DNA of 64,000 nucleotides from Paramarasmius palmivorus (taxonomy: Eukaryota > Basidiomycota > Agaricomycetes > Agaricales > Marasmiaceae): positions 23,724-87,723 of the forward strand of contig JAYKXP010000177.1 of the NCBI GenBank assembly GCA_037176845.1. Reading direction: 5' to 3'. Positions 13,341-23,900 of the stretch are shown piece by piece. The notes below the pieces were generated by a model. That model was not told where the DNA came from and did no database searches. It was given only the letters and a program-made list of their open reading frames with translations. Made by a program: the position numbers and the translations under genes. Positions within the stretch are counted from its first letter, which is position 1. Every line of letters begins with the position of its first letter.

Positions 13341-13822
13341 TGAACTCAGCAGTCATATACTGAGCAAGATAAACGTGATCCTCTGAGCATAGATATGCTG
13401 AGAAGAGGGAGGTAAGACTGAGTGTGATGAAGCCCAGTTTGGACTCAGCAAGTCAACGCTGAGCATGATGTCGTTTGGGAAATGAGCGACGAGATGCCGA
13501 GTATAGACTCGACTAATCAGTGCCGAATGCGAAAGAGCTGGTGCTCTGAGCGAGGATATGCGGAGCGGAAGTGAGGTAAACTCAGCGAGACAACGCCGAG
13601 TGCGAGTTTGCTGGTGAACTGGGCGTGTAGGCGCTGAGACGGTGGGTATGAACTCAGCAGTCATATACTGAGCAAGATAAACGTGATCCACTGAGCACAG
13701 ATATGCTGAGATAGGCGGTGGCGAAAGTCGGCGATTCAACACCAAGTTCAAGAGTGCTGGTGCACTGAGCGAGGATATGCGGAGTGAATGTGATGTAAAC
13801 TCAGCGAGACAACGCTGAGTAC
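13316..13822. repeat. Semi-palindromic array with about 36-bp period
   Basis: About fourteen units of roughly 22 bp recur at starts 13344, 13382, 13418, 13443, 13482, 13507, 13545, 13580, 13616, 13651, 13690, 13728, 13764 and 13799. The consensus is ACTCAGC, then 7-9 variable bases, then GCTGAGT, so each unit can form a small hairpin. Intervening bases differ. A larger duplication is superimposed: the block at 13344-13403 returns almost unchanged at 13651-13711 (offset 307-308), and 13545-13602 returns at 13764-13821 (offset 219). The period equals 12 codons and the minus strand stays open for 157 codons, but I think it is non-coding. Confidence 0.75.
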
Positions 13823-14596
13823 TCAACCCTAAGTTGCTCGGCCTTGGTCACCGCCCGTTTGACTACCTTTGCAGTCTCAACTTCTCTACCAATCTTGTCA
13901 ACACGAGCTCTACGTCTCCTCCGACTGAGATGTCCTAAATCCTCTCCAGTGCCTACTTCCCACCATTGTGGTTTGAAGGATTTGGCGTACGGACCCCAGT
14001 TAACCTCTCCTTGGACAGGTTTCTTCGGCTTCGGAACGTTCTTCCACAAGTATACCTGAACAGGCGAAGGGGCAGCGTTTGCATTCGATTCGTTTCTGCC
14101 CTTTCCTTTGATCTTTTTGGAAGCCTTGGTGGTTTCGGGTGCTTGTTCAGTAACTGTCGGAACGCGCATGACTCTTTTCAGAGTAATTTCCTTGTTGCCT
14201 TCCAAGATGGGGAGAACCTCTCTCTTGAGGAAGCCGCATAGGGAATAAAGCACATTCAGCCCGAGAAACAGTAACAATTCGTAGGATTACGCACGTCATA
14301 GACTTTAAAGGAAGCAATGGTCGAGGAGGTGCAGGCGGCGGTGCCTTTAAACTTCCTGACTGCCCATTCGTGGCCTGTTGTTGTTCCACCTTTGCAGCAG
14401 ACAACCCAACTTCCTTCAAGAAACTCTTGAACTCTACATTCGCCCTCTTCTTGACAGTAATTTGGTATATTTGTGATGTAGTGAGACCGTCCTTGGACGT
14501 GTCGGAAGCCATGATACTTCGAACCATGCGTAAACCTTCACGAACAGCGGCAGTTTTTTGAGGAGTATTCCTCGAGAAGAGGTTGACCGACTGCAT
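13801..14596 (-). CDS. Conserved-looking hypothetical protein
   Basis: Starts at ATG 14596 with MQSVNLFSRNTPQKTAAVRE. One intron near 14222-14285 joins LLPLKSMT to REVLPILEGNKEITLKRVMR. The C-terminal part is lysine/arginine-rich, with QVYLWKNVPKPKKPVQGEVN and NWGPYAKSFKPQWWEVGTG, then HLSRRRRRARVDKIGREVE. There is no signal peptide or membrane helix. The basic character would suit a nucleic-acid-binding or organelle ribosome-associated protein, but I do not recognise the family. The last codons (VEYSALSR) and the stop are supplied by the final unit of the 36-bp array. Confidence 0.6.
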
Positions 14597-14856
14597 TGTG
14601 CCAGTCAACCTTGGTGAGTCGCGTCGAGGTCGTGGTCGTTCGGGATAAAACCGGGACAGCGTCTAAAAAGGTAATTCCGGACTGGGTTGAGGCCCGAGAG
14701 CGCTTCGCCTCATGAGCAAGATGTTTCTAAGTTCTCACTCCATCAAGACCATTGAGTAAGAGAAGTCCTCGAAAAAACTATGATTTTGCTTCTACTATAC
14801 ACAAATAATAGTTAGGAATACTAGGCAATTACAGCGTCCATCTACGTATACATAAA

Positions 14857-17800
14857 TCAAAACAACTTGTCAAGAATAGCATCAAGCCCCGAATCAGGAG
14901 CAAGAATACCAAAGTGTGTACCAGGCAAATCGTACTTTTCAACTCCATCGACATATCTATCCAAATCGAAATACTGTGAAACCCGAGCTGCGTAGGGCTG
15001 CGAGCGAACACCATCCAGAGCGCGAACGAGGACAGTCCTCTTTGAAGGCCAATTCACCTCGAGTTTACCGCCTGCTTCGCCAATAGCGTTCAAAAACTCT
15101 TTACCGCGACGGATACCGATGAGAACGTGAGCAATATAAGCCATGCAGAAACGGGCGATCCATTTCGGTCCACTGCCACCTTCCTCAGCGCGACGGAAGT
15201 GGTCGGCGAATTGCTCGCCCAAGTCATCAGAGTTGTCTAGGGTGCCACTGGAGACCATGTCATTGACGACTTCCTGAACCTTCAAAGTTCATGAGCAACA
15301 GGTTCAAGAAACCGGAAAGAACACTCACATCATTCCGAATACTTCCATCATGGATACGCGACATTGAGTATAGCTGGAATGCGGCTGAGAAGAGCGTAGG
15401 AGATCCATCCAACATGACCAGCGACTCAACAACCTCGCCTTGCTTAACGAGTAGCTGCGCAATCTCTTGAGCTAGACAGGTACCGAACGATAACCCTGCC
15501 AACCGATATGGTCCATGAGGTTGCTTCTCTTGTATCTTGGATAGATAAAACTCTGCGAGTCGGTGTATAGTACCGGTAATTGGAGCCTCGGGGGTATCTT
15601 GGACACCAAAGATGGGGTAGTGAACCTTCTGAGCCGCTTTGACGAGGTCGACAATACCACCACCAGCGCCGTGCATGATGAAGAGAGGAGTGCCTTCAGT
15701 AGCGGTGTTGAGGCGAACGACAATCTTGTCGAGGTCAGCCTCGTGAACATTCGTTTGAATCTGCTCAGCCTCGACAGGTGTACTGTCGGAGACAGAGGCG
15801 GATGCGGCGGCGGCAGCGGCAGCGATCTGTTGCTCCTCTTGGAGCTGATGCAGTCTCGCAACTGTTGATTACTGTTAGTAACAGAAAACGTCAGTCAAGA
15901 GATGGACGAACCAGACGTAGTCTGACTCAAGAGCTGCAGCTGGGTGACTTCAATACTGAAATAGGCCTTGAGAATGCCACTTAGGCGAACTGAAGTCAAT
16001 GAGTCCAGGCCATAAGCGGACAGCGGAACGTTTTCCTCGACCCTGTCGGGTTCCAAGGACAATACAGCGGCAGCAGCTGCGAGAATATTTTGTTCCTTTG
16101 GCCCGTTGGACATAGCGCCTTCGGAGGACTCTTTTACCAAAAGGTGTCGCATACTGGATTGCAAATAGTCGGGCATCACTGAAGAGAAACCAAGGTGAAT
16201 AGCTAGATTATCGAGGAGGATGAAAGGCAACATACTCTCCATGACCTTCTTCCACTGTATGGAGGATATGTAAAGCGGATTGTACGCAGGGATTCCAAGA
16301 GTCCAGATCGCGTCTACACAGTGGCGAGCCATAGTATATCCAGTCATTCCGAGGTCTTTGTACTGGTAAGGAACGTTCTATTAAAGAGGTTCCTTTTCTG
16401 GTGACAACCACTTACCTTGTCGAGCGCAGCGCTTCGAGCATTTTCAGTTGGCATACTACGCACAAAGACACCACTATCAGTCTATGGATAGTTTGCATTA
16501 GTAAAGGAATACATAGACATTTCCTGTGGACTCACTAATGGCGGGACAGTAACAGAAATACAGTTCGGTATCTTTGAAGTCATAGCCTCCATCTCGGTTT
16601 GGGCAGCAGAGTAATTCGCTTGACCTAAAATTTACTTGGTGAGTGTGAAGTAGCCAACCCAGTATCAGCAAACTCACCAGGAGAGCCACAGACTGTAGCC
16701 ATGGAACTTGTCAAAACGAGGAAATCCAGCTTCTTGGGGTCGACAGCATCCAAAAGGACATGGACACCTTTCACCTTAACATCGTAGACTAGGCTTATTC
16801 AGTATAGGTTATACTGCGAAGAGGATACCACAAACCTTTCTCCCACTCCTCCCGTGTTGTGAGATTAGTGAAAAGGGAGTCGTTAAGACGTACGGCAACA
16901 TAGAAGATACCGGCAACATTTGGTAGGTTGGAGAATAGTGTCTTTGTCTTGACTTCGTCTAGACAGTCGCATGCGACCACGTCGATAGTCACCCCAGGTA
17001 AGGTGCGAAGATATTCGATGATTTTCTTCTCTCGGAACATTCTACCGTTTTCAAAAGCCTACAAAATGTAAGTAAGCAACAGATATAGGAGCCGCGTAAA
17101 CGAGAACCGTACCTTCCACCCGGAACGAGAAGTCAAAATGACGTGACGGGCACCGGACTCCACAAGAAGCCTTGCAATGTTGCAGCCAAGGCCTCCAATA
17201 CCACCAGTGATCACATATGATGCACGAGGGTTAAACGCACTTGAGCCAGGTGCTCTGCCAGGCTTAATGACCGTCATGTTTTCTGGGAGTGTCTCGAAGT
17301 CGAGGAGAATAGACATGTCTTTGTAGAGCGCAGCTTTGGAGTGGGCCAATTCGAGAGCATCAGCTTGGAAGATCAAGGAAGACGGCGAGAGACGGGACAT
17401 GATCTGTCGGGGAGTTGTTGGAAGTGCCTCTTCCAGGACGTTATAAACACCGGAAAAGACACGCTCAAAACCGACGGAGACAAACTGCTGTCCTGGGCGT
17501 AGCTGTTTAGGATAGATATTCCCGATCTGGACGATGGTTCCCTGAGATGACATGCGCTCGACAGGTACTGCGAGAATCGCATCATCCTCTTCAAAGTTGA
17601 AGATGTAATCGACACCATCTCCAGCCCATCTCCTCACAGCGCGCGACCACGATTCCACGTCATGAGATGAAGAAACATCTTTTTGAGAAAGAGGGACTGA
17701 GGGGTCGGAAGCTGTTACAAAAATGTCGAATCGTCGCTCTTGTAGATATGCCAAGGTTGCCAGCGCTGCTGGAGAGAAATCTCTCGCATGTAGTACGACA

Positions 17801-17914
17801 CGAGAGTTAGGTCTAGCAAAGGCCATGGCAAAGAGATCACGGTCCTGCTGCCAATGTTTTAACGTATTTTGGGTCTTTTTGGTGAGTAGGAGATACTCAG
17901 AAAGCGAAACATAT
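14857..17914 (-). pseudogene. Highly reducing type I polyketide synthase, 3' half (ER end, KR, ACP, TE)
   Basis: Type I polyketide synthases build reduced polyketides on one polypeptide. Read leftward, the piece begins at an acceptor near 17914 and contains the end of an enoylreductase (DYIFNFEEDDAILAVPVERM, GTIVQIG). A ketoreductase follows, with NADPH motif YVITGGIGGLGCNIARLLVE and catalytic region SSMATVCGSPGQANYSAAQ. Next is an acyl carrier protein (YGLDSLTSVRLSGIL, with the phosphopantetheine Ser), and then a thioesterase with nucleophile AGLSFGTCLAQEI, acid VMLDGSP and His in LPGTHFGILAP. It stops at 14857. About ten short introns splice well, and I saw no stop in the exons. The ketosynthase, acyltransferase and dehydratase that must precede are absent to the right. 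It is therefore a 5'-truncated copy, unless the 5' half lies elsewhere. Confidence 0.85.
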
Positions 17915-18816
17915 CTAATATAATGGGGAGCTCACACTTCTTCTTTTGCTTTCGATCTTCATCCGATTCGTAGTACCCATCGTTCTCCCTCTCTTCCTCC
18001 AGACCATTGTCTTGGCATCCGTCGACGCCATTGTCGAGAAAAAAACTTCCTAACATCGGAGTTGTACTGGTACGCGTCGGATGGGGGGTTCGTTCGCGTT
18101 AGGAAGAGGTCGTGGAGAACATGGCGATGGTGATAGCCTCGGGATCATAGTTCGTGGGTCGAGAAAGAGCCGCGTCGGGAGCAGATTTTTATGGGGCGGT
18201 ACCTCAACCTCGCCATCTACAACCGGAAGAACAAAAAATGGGAAGGACGGAAGGAAAACACGAGTCAGCGATCACGTCTACCACTCAAAGCGAAGACGAG
18301 GAAGAATTGACGTGGGGTCAGTGTAATCGACTGTATAATATACCAAAGGAGATTATAGAGCAATCACGCACCTTTACTCGTTGAGCGAGTCGCTGTGGAC
18401 CTTAAAGTGAAGAAAGAAAAGCCGGGTAGTTATGTTTTGTAAATGTTGATGATGGTGTGGAAGCTGCGGAATCCGGATACCGTTGCCGAGAAGTCCAAGG
18501 TCAAAAACGTGATTTGATTTGGGAACTTGCGCCGCCGCGTTCGGCTTCCTCGTTTTCCCAGTCCCACTGCGACGTCTTCCAACTGCTTTCTCCAGGCTTT
18601 CTCCTTCCTTCCTTTCAGACATGTTGGTCCTAGAATAACGCCCGCCAACACGATTATCACAGCGTCGAACGACTACGTCGACTAAAGGTCAGCTCTACCT
18701 ATAAGAATACTTACAGTTGCTCATATATTCGTAGTGGATATTCTTTGTCTATTCTAACCTAACCCCATATCACCGTATCCCTTTCTTCCTGCCCTCCATA
18801 CTTGACGCATTAACAG
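17915..18816. other. Intergenic, former 5' side of the PKS piece; nothing recognised
   Basis: An acidic minus-strand stretch near 17940-18056 (LEEERENDGYYESDEDRK) adjoins the PKS exon but does not splice to it in phase. A plus-strand stretch at 18154-18384 (SEDEEELTWGQCNRLYNIP) is open but unidentified. No synthase domain is present. Confidence 0.35.
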
Positions 18817-20377
18817 GTGAAATTGGTAAACGAAAGAAAGCGGTGGCCGCTGGAGAGTGTGCTGCAGAGATGGACGAAGGAGGTGATGCCGATGGGGTGC
18901 AACTTGGGCAAGGGTTTGGGACGGATTCCGATGACGGAGGCTCCAACGGAGACTTGGACGGGGAACAGGAGGTATCAGTGAACCTCCGTAATCATAATCC
19001 CAAAGGCAGAAACCAATGGAGAGTGACATGTAAGTGAATATCTTTATGTGATAGACTCGTGAGCTAATACCGTCAATGTTGTAGCCCCGTATGACGAGAA
19101 AATGCATGAAGCATTGTGGAAGCTGCACAAGGAGGGTATTACACGGTACGGAAACATGCTGGAGAAGCTCCGTGAGCAAGGCTTCTCGTTAGGGTACGTG
19201 GGCGTACCTATAAACAGTTCCATGCCAACTCATACTTTGTCAGACGCTCGACGCTTGCGAATATATATCAAGAACGCTTAGCTTCCAACTCCACGACGAC
19301 CTAGAAAACAGGAAGATGTGCTTGAACAGACCATCCTAACACGCCTTGCATCTGTTCCGAAGCAGACTCGCGGGCCACGCCGAGTATGCCAGGAACTGGC
19401 ATTCGAAGGGGAACATATGACTAGGTGTGATATACAATACGCTGATGGTTCGGTGGTCCGACACCCTTCTAGGGACTTTGTTACTCAATTTACGCAAGAC
19501 CATTATCCTGAGGGGTTTCAACAGCGCGCCCCGGGAAAAACAAAGGTTATCCGACGGACTGCCCTAACCACCATTGGTCCTCACGAAGAATGGTCTATGG
19601 ATGGACATGATAAGCTCGCTGCTGTTGGATTCGCTATCTATGGTATCCGTGACAAACGGGGAGGCCGTCTTGTGCATTACCGAGTTCTTCCTTCGAAGTG
19701 GTATGCGACTATTGTCGGAATCGTGTTTTTGGAGGCACTACAGAAGAATGGCTATAGTGTGTAATTTACATGGTACACACATGCAATTGAAGGCTGAATT
19801 TCTCCTAGCCATGCCTCTACAAGGAACTACAGTTTGCGACTCAGAAGTTCGTGACGCGTGTGCGTTCCACGGTGCCCTTCGGTACGATTCTGCTAATACA
19901 GAGGCGCGTCATGTTCTATCTACTGATTACATTTTAGGGAAATGTTCGCACCAGAGCCTTTTGAAGAGCTCATTTCGGCATGGCGCTTTGTAAGAGGTTA
20001 TCGGATCATCACAATCGAACATAGCTGGAGACCAATGTTTGAGAAGTGGGAACTAGATATTCTGGTCTATTACGAGAAGGGCATCCGTTCTGTGGACTTC
20101 TTACCGGCTGTTATGATTCATGTGTAAATTCTGCAATCCTATTCTCTGAACCTCAAGCGCTTACATGGGCGTGTGTTTGGCCACAGGTAGCTCAAGAACT
20201 GGATCTGGTACCCATTCGTTCAACGTGAATTGGACAAAATTTAATACCAACAGGATCACATCTACATTAGAAAGCCGAAGGAGAAAAGGCTACCGAGTGG
20301 AGGGAAGGTTGTCGAGTTTTATGACAGCGACAATCAGAAAGCAGAGCTACGCGTCCTGGAATGTCATGGGTGATTGA
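18817..20377 (+). pseudogene. Decayed DDE (rve-type) integrase/transposase
   Basis: Exons separated by introns at 19030-19083 and about 19194-19242 give PYDEKMHEALWKLHKEGITR, LEKLREQGFSLGRSTLANIY, then LEQTILTRLASVPKQTRGPR. The catalytic core follows: IGPHEEWSMDGHDKLAAVGF, carrying the first Asp. Later pieces are DSEVRDACAFHGALR, FRIITIEHSWRPMFEKWELD-like sequence, and HIYIRKPKEKRLPSGGKVV at the end. This is the integrase core found in many mushroom genomes. A frameshift near 19275-19310, stops at 19762-19764 and elsewhere, and loss of the usual second-Asp motif show that it is inactive. A run of eleven G follows at 20388-20398. Confidence 0.75.
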
Positions 20378-20972
20378 ACTGCGGTCCGGGGGGGGGGGAG
20401 CTTGAAAGGTAGCTATCAACCATCACCGGAAAAGCGTGGATACGGCCTTTGTTATATGTGACTCTCGTTGACCTATCTTCCTACTCTCCACGGTTTCGGC
20501 TCCTTCATACCGACTTGGGTTTTCGTTCCACGGGGATCAGCAAGGTGATCTTCATCACGCCACAGCAAACACTTTGCTTGGCCACCACCTGAGCACTGGA
20601 ATGGGTACCGTACACATAAAGGTGTCAACTAGCAGTTGCCTCTCAATGATCAGGTCGTGTTCAGCGACGTCAGGCGCAAAGGAAAAGTGTGAAGGATAGA
20701 GAATAGCAAGGATGGAGACCAGGATGTCCTCGCTGGAACGCTATATTTACGAAGGCGCGACGATGAACAAATCTGAATTGGCCGGTAGCCGAAATAACAG
20801 GGTGTTAGTGGCGCTTCATATGGAAGGATCAGTATGGTGGTTGAGTACCACGAAGATGAAGCAGCTCGCAAATTAAACAGTGGTATACAAAAGTCCAACA
20901 TGAGATACAAAATCAAATACAAAAAGCGAGCTATACACTTGAGAAGAAAAAAACTGTCATCAGACTACAACC
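20378..20972. other. Gap between integrase relic and Helitron ORF; possible Helitron 3' end
   Basis: No gene is visible. The Helitron's 3' end (on the minus strand CTRR before a T, with a hairpin just upstream) should lie here. Two candidates read on the minus strand are CTAG followed by T at about 20627-20630, with only a weak GTCG/CGAC stem upstream, and CTGA followed by T near 20825, close to a GTGGT/ACCAC stem at about 20830-20845. Neither is convincing. Confidence 0.3.
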
Positions 20973-23900
20973 TTAACACTTGATGTAGAGCGCATGACAT
21001 GCCTTGTATCCACGGCACTTCGACAAGTCTAGATTGCCTGCGTTAAGGTCCTTATTGAATACGTAGTGATTTCTTTGGCTTGTTTGGTTTGACATGCCAT
21101 CATGATACCATACTCGTTTTTGTGCGTCTATTACCCGAGCTACAAAGTGACTGTCCTTGTAGTAAATGACTCCACACAAACGATATGTGTGAGATGTACC
21201 ATCAATTGGAACCAGGATGGACAAGTCTATATAGGGCAACTTGTGATGAGGTCCTGCTTCATGAATAGAAAATACCATAAACCAAGGTGGAAAGCAGAAC
21301 TCATGTAAGGAAGACATATTAGACCTACATCCTCTACAGCGATGGGAGCTTACATGCTCCTCAGTGTACTGGCGAAGCAATGAATTGATTGAAGAAGTAT
21401 AAGAACTACTTTGACCGATCTGAGGGACAAAATCTGCAACAGAGGAAACACACACCTGTGACGCACATCCAGTGCATTTCTCCCGGCGTTGAGTCAAAAG
21501 TGTGTTGCTACGCAAGACTGCTTCTGAGAGCTCTGATATAGACACAAAGGCTCCAATTATGAATTTATCAGGTGCAAGACTGTTAAGCTTCACACGGAAG
21601 GCATCTCGTACAGCATCCATTGAAAGTTCCTTGGCATGACACTGGCCAAACAGCAGAATCAGATCAGCCAAGACATTGTTATACATTCTGTTATGAGTAG
21701 CATCAAAGGAACTTTGTGACACATTCCATGCAAACCATAGAACATCTAGCAGAGCATCATAGGCACAGCTATTGTTGGACCATGAGGGGGCTGGCAACAG
21801 AGAGAGTTGATTTCTATCATCAGAGGTAACACATTGTTCTTTTCGAGAACGTTTATGCTCTACATCTCGATAAGTTGGTGCACTTTCAGATATCACACGC
21901 TTAGCTCTCGACTTTGTGTTAGTTTGGATATTTGCTGGCAAGTTTAACTGAGGATTTGGTGCAGACTTTATATTTGGAACCTGTGATCTATTAGGTAGTT
22001 TTGGAACCAGCCAGTTAGGGTCTGGTATATTGTGTCCAGTCAGTTGCTCCTTTAGTTCCTCACTAGCTTCACCTCGACTCACGATCTTCCATGCAATTTC
22101 ATCGATGTCAATTTCATTCAGTGGATCACTAGCACTCCATACTAGACTGCTTGGTAACGTTGCAGGAACATAATCCTTTGACATATGAGTCCGGAATGAA
22201 CTCAGTAAAACATTCCTTGTATTACCTTGTACACACAAAGGAAGCTGACCTTCGTATCTACGTTTAGTTATATCATCAAGTAGCTCAAGCTCTCGATACT
22301 CTTGTCGGAGAGAAGATCCTTGAAGTCCACCAGTTATTTTATGACTGTCAAAGCTTCCCAGTATAACTGTACCCTCTGCTGTAGCGCTCCGTGACAGAGC
22401 TGTATAATATGAATGGAAATCACGACAATTTGTGAGATGAACAGGGTTGCGAGGTCTTGTCTTTCCTTGAGATGAGAAATCAGTCATTGAAAAACATGGA
22501 GCAACATCTACCTGGGTACGAAACACCTTCAGTGTCTTGCCATCCTTGAAAGGAAGCTTAATAGTAGCATAATCAGAAGTAGGTGTAATTGGTACAACAT
22601 TCAATGGCAGTCCAGGTAGGTGGACATCAGAAGGAGGATTTGTCAGCTTAACAAATAGTGTATCAAGTCTTTGTCTATGAAGAGGACCTCTTGCTGTCCA
22701 CCCATAGATAGTAGCCTCCTGACCTCGTGTTATATTAAGTTCTGTAGCCAAGTTCTTTCTGATTATGACAGGCATACCTTTACAGAAGCTTAGTTTAGGA
22801 GATACCAAAGAGTCAGAAGCACTTGCATCAAGGGACCATAGAAGTTCTTGCCATTGAGGTGTCATTTCTTTTATGTTTATCATATTACTGGTGTTATCTT
22901 GGTTGCGTTGTGCCTTTCCACTAGGTTTAATGATATCCTCACAGTAGAAATGTTGTAGTGGCTGACCATGCTCTTCTGCATATCGAACACTTCCTAGCCG
23001 ATTAATCTCGTCCTTCTGGACATTCCATGCAGTAATAATCGCTATGTCTCTAAATTCAAGTGTGCTTATTGAAGTGCTACCCTGTAAGTTTGATGATACT
23101 CTTGAGTTGAGAAAGGCTATGTCATCTTGGGTACAACTTTTATAGCGCATGTTTTCTAAAGCTTTCCGAAGCCTAGCATCATCCTCAGACTGATTACGTT
23201 GACGCATGTTCTGACGTAGTATAACCACAGTTGTAACATGGTGCCACAATGACTTGCCAATTGCTTCTTCTTGTTGCTTAGTTGTGCTTCTGAGTGCACC
23301 TATATTTCTTCCATATAAGGATATACTCTCACCACCCATGGGAGGTGGAAGTTGTGCAAAATCCCCTGCAAATATAATATTTAGCCCTCCAAACTCTGTG
23401 TCAGGTTTTAGTAGACAGAGACAGAGCTGACGGCTAATACGATATAGCTCTCTAGCTGAAACCATTGATATTTCATCAAAGAAGATATATTGAACACCTA
23501 TCAGCCTCTCCCGGATTGCAGGAAGATTGTCACCTGTGGTGTAATCGTTGATCCCAAAGGCAGAATGATAAGTGGAGCCTCCAAGAAGTGCAGCTGCACT
23601 ACCAGTAGGGGCTACAACAAGCAACTTATATGATTCCTTTCTTATATGAAAAAAGTGTATTAAAGCACGCAACACCGTTGACTTGCCAGTTCCACCCATG
23701 CCACCAATATACATCTTTAATTGGTCAGTGTCAGTAGAAGATGCATGTTGTGCTATAATACGGAAAGCTCTTTCCTGTTCTTCATTAAGCGTGAACTGTT
23801 GAAGAGTTTCTGTAATATAGTGACCGTCATTCCGAGCTCCAAAACGTTTCTCCAGATAGGATTTGTCCACTACTTGGACATCAGTTAATTTTGGAGGTTG

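Noticed and set aside
13316..13822. CRISPR-like array
   Set aside because: The 36-bp spacing and palindromic arms recall CRISPR repeats, but arms diverge from unit to unit, spacers are only about 14 bp and partly duplicated, there are no cas genes, and the DNA is eukaryotic.
13353..13826. 157-codon minus-strand frame over the array
   Set aside because: It is open because the unit length equals 12 codons. The implied protein has no domain, and its start lies inside the next gene's last codons.
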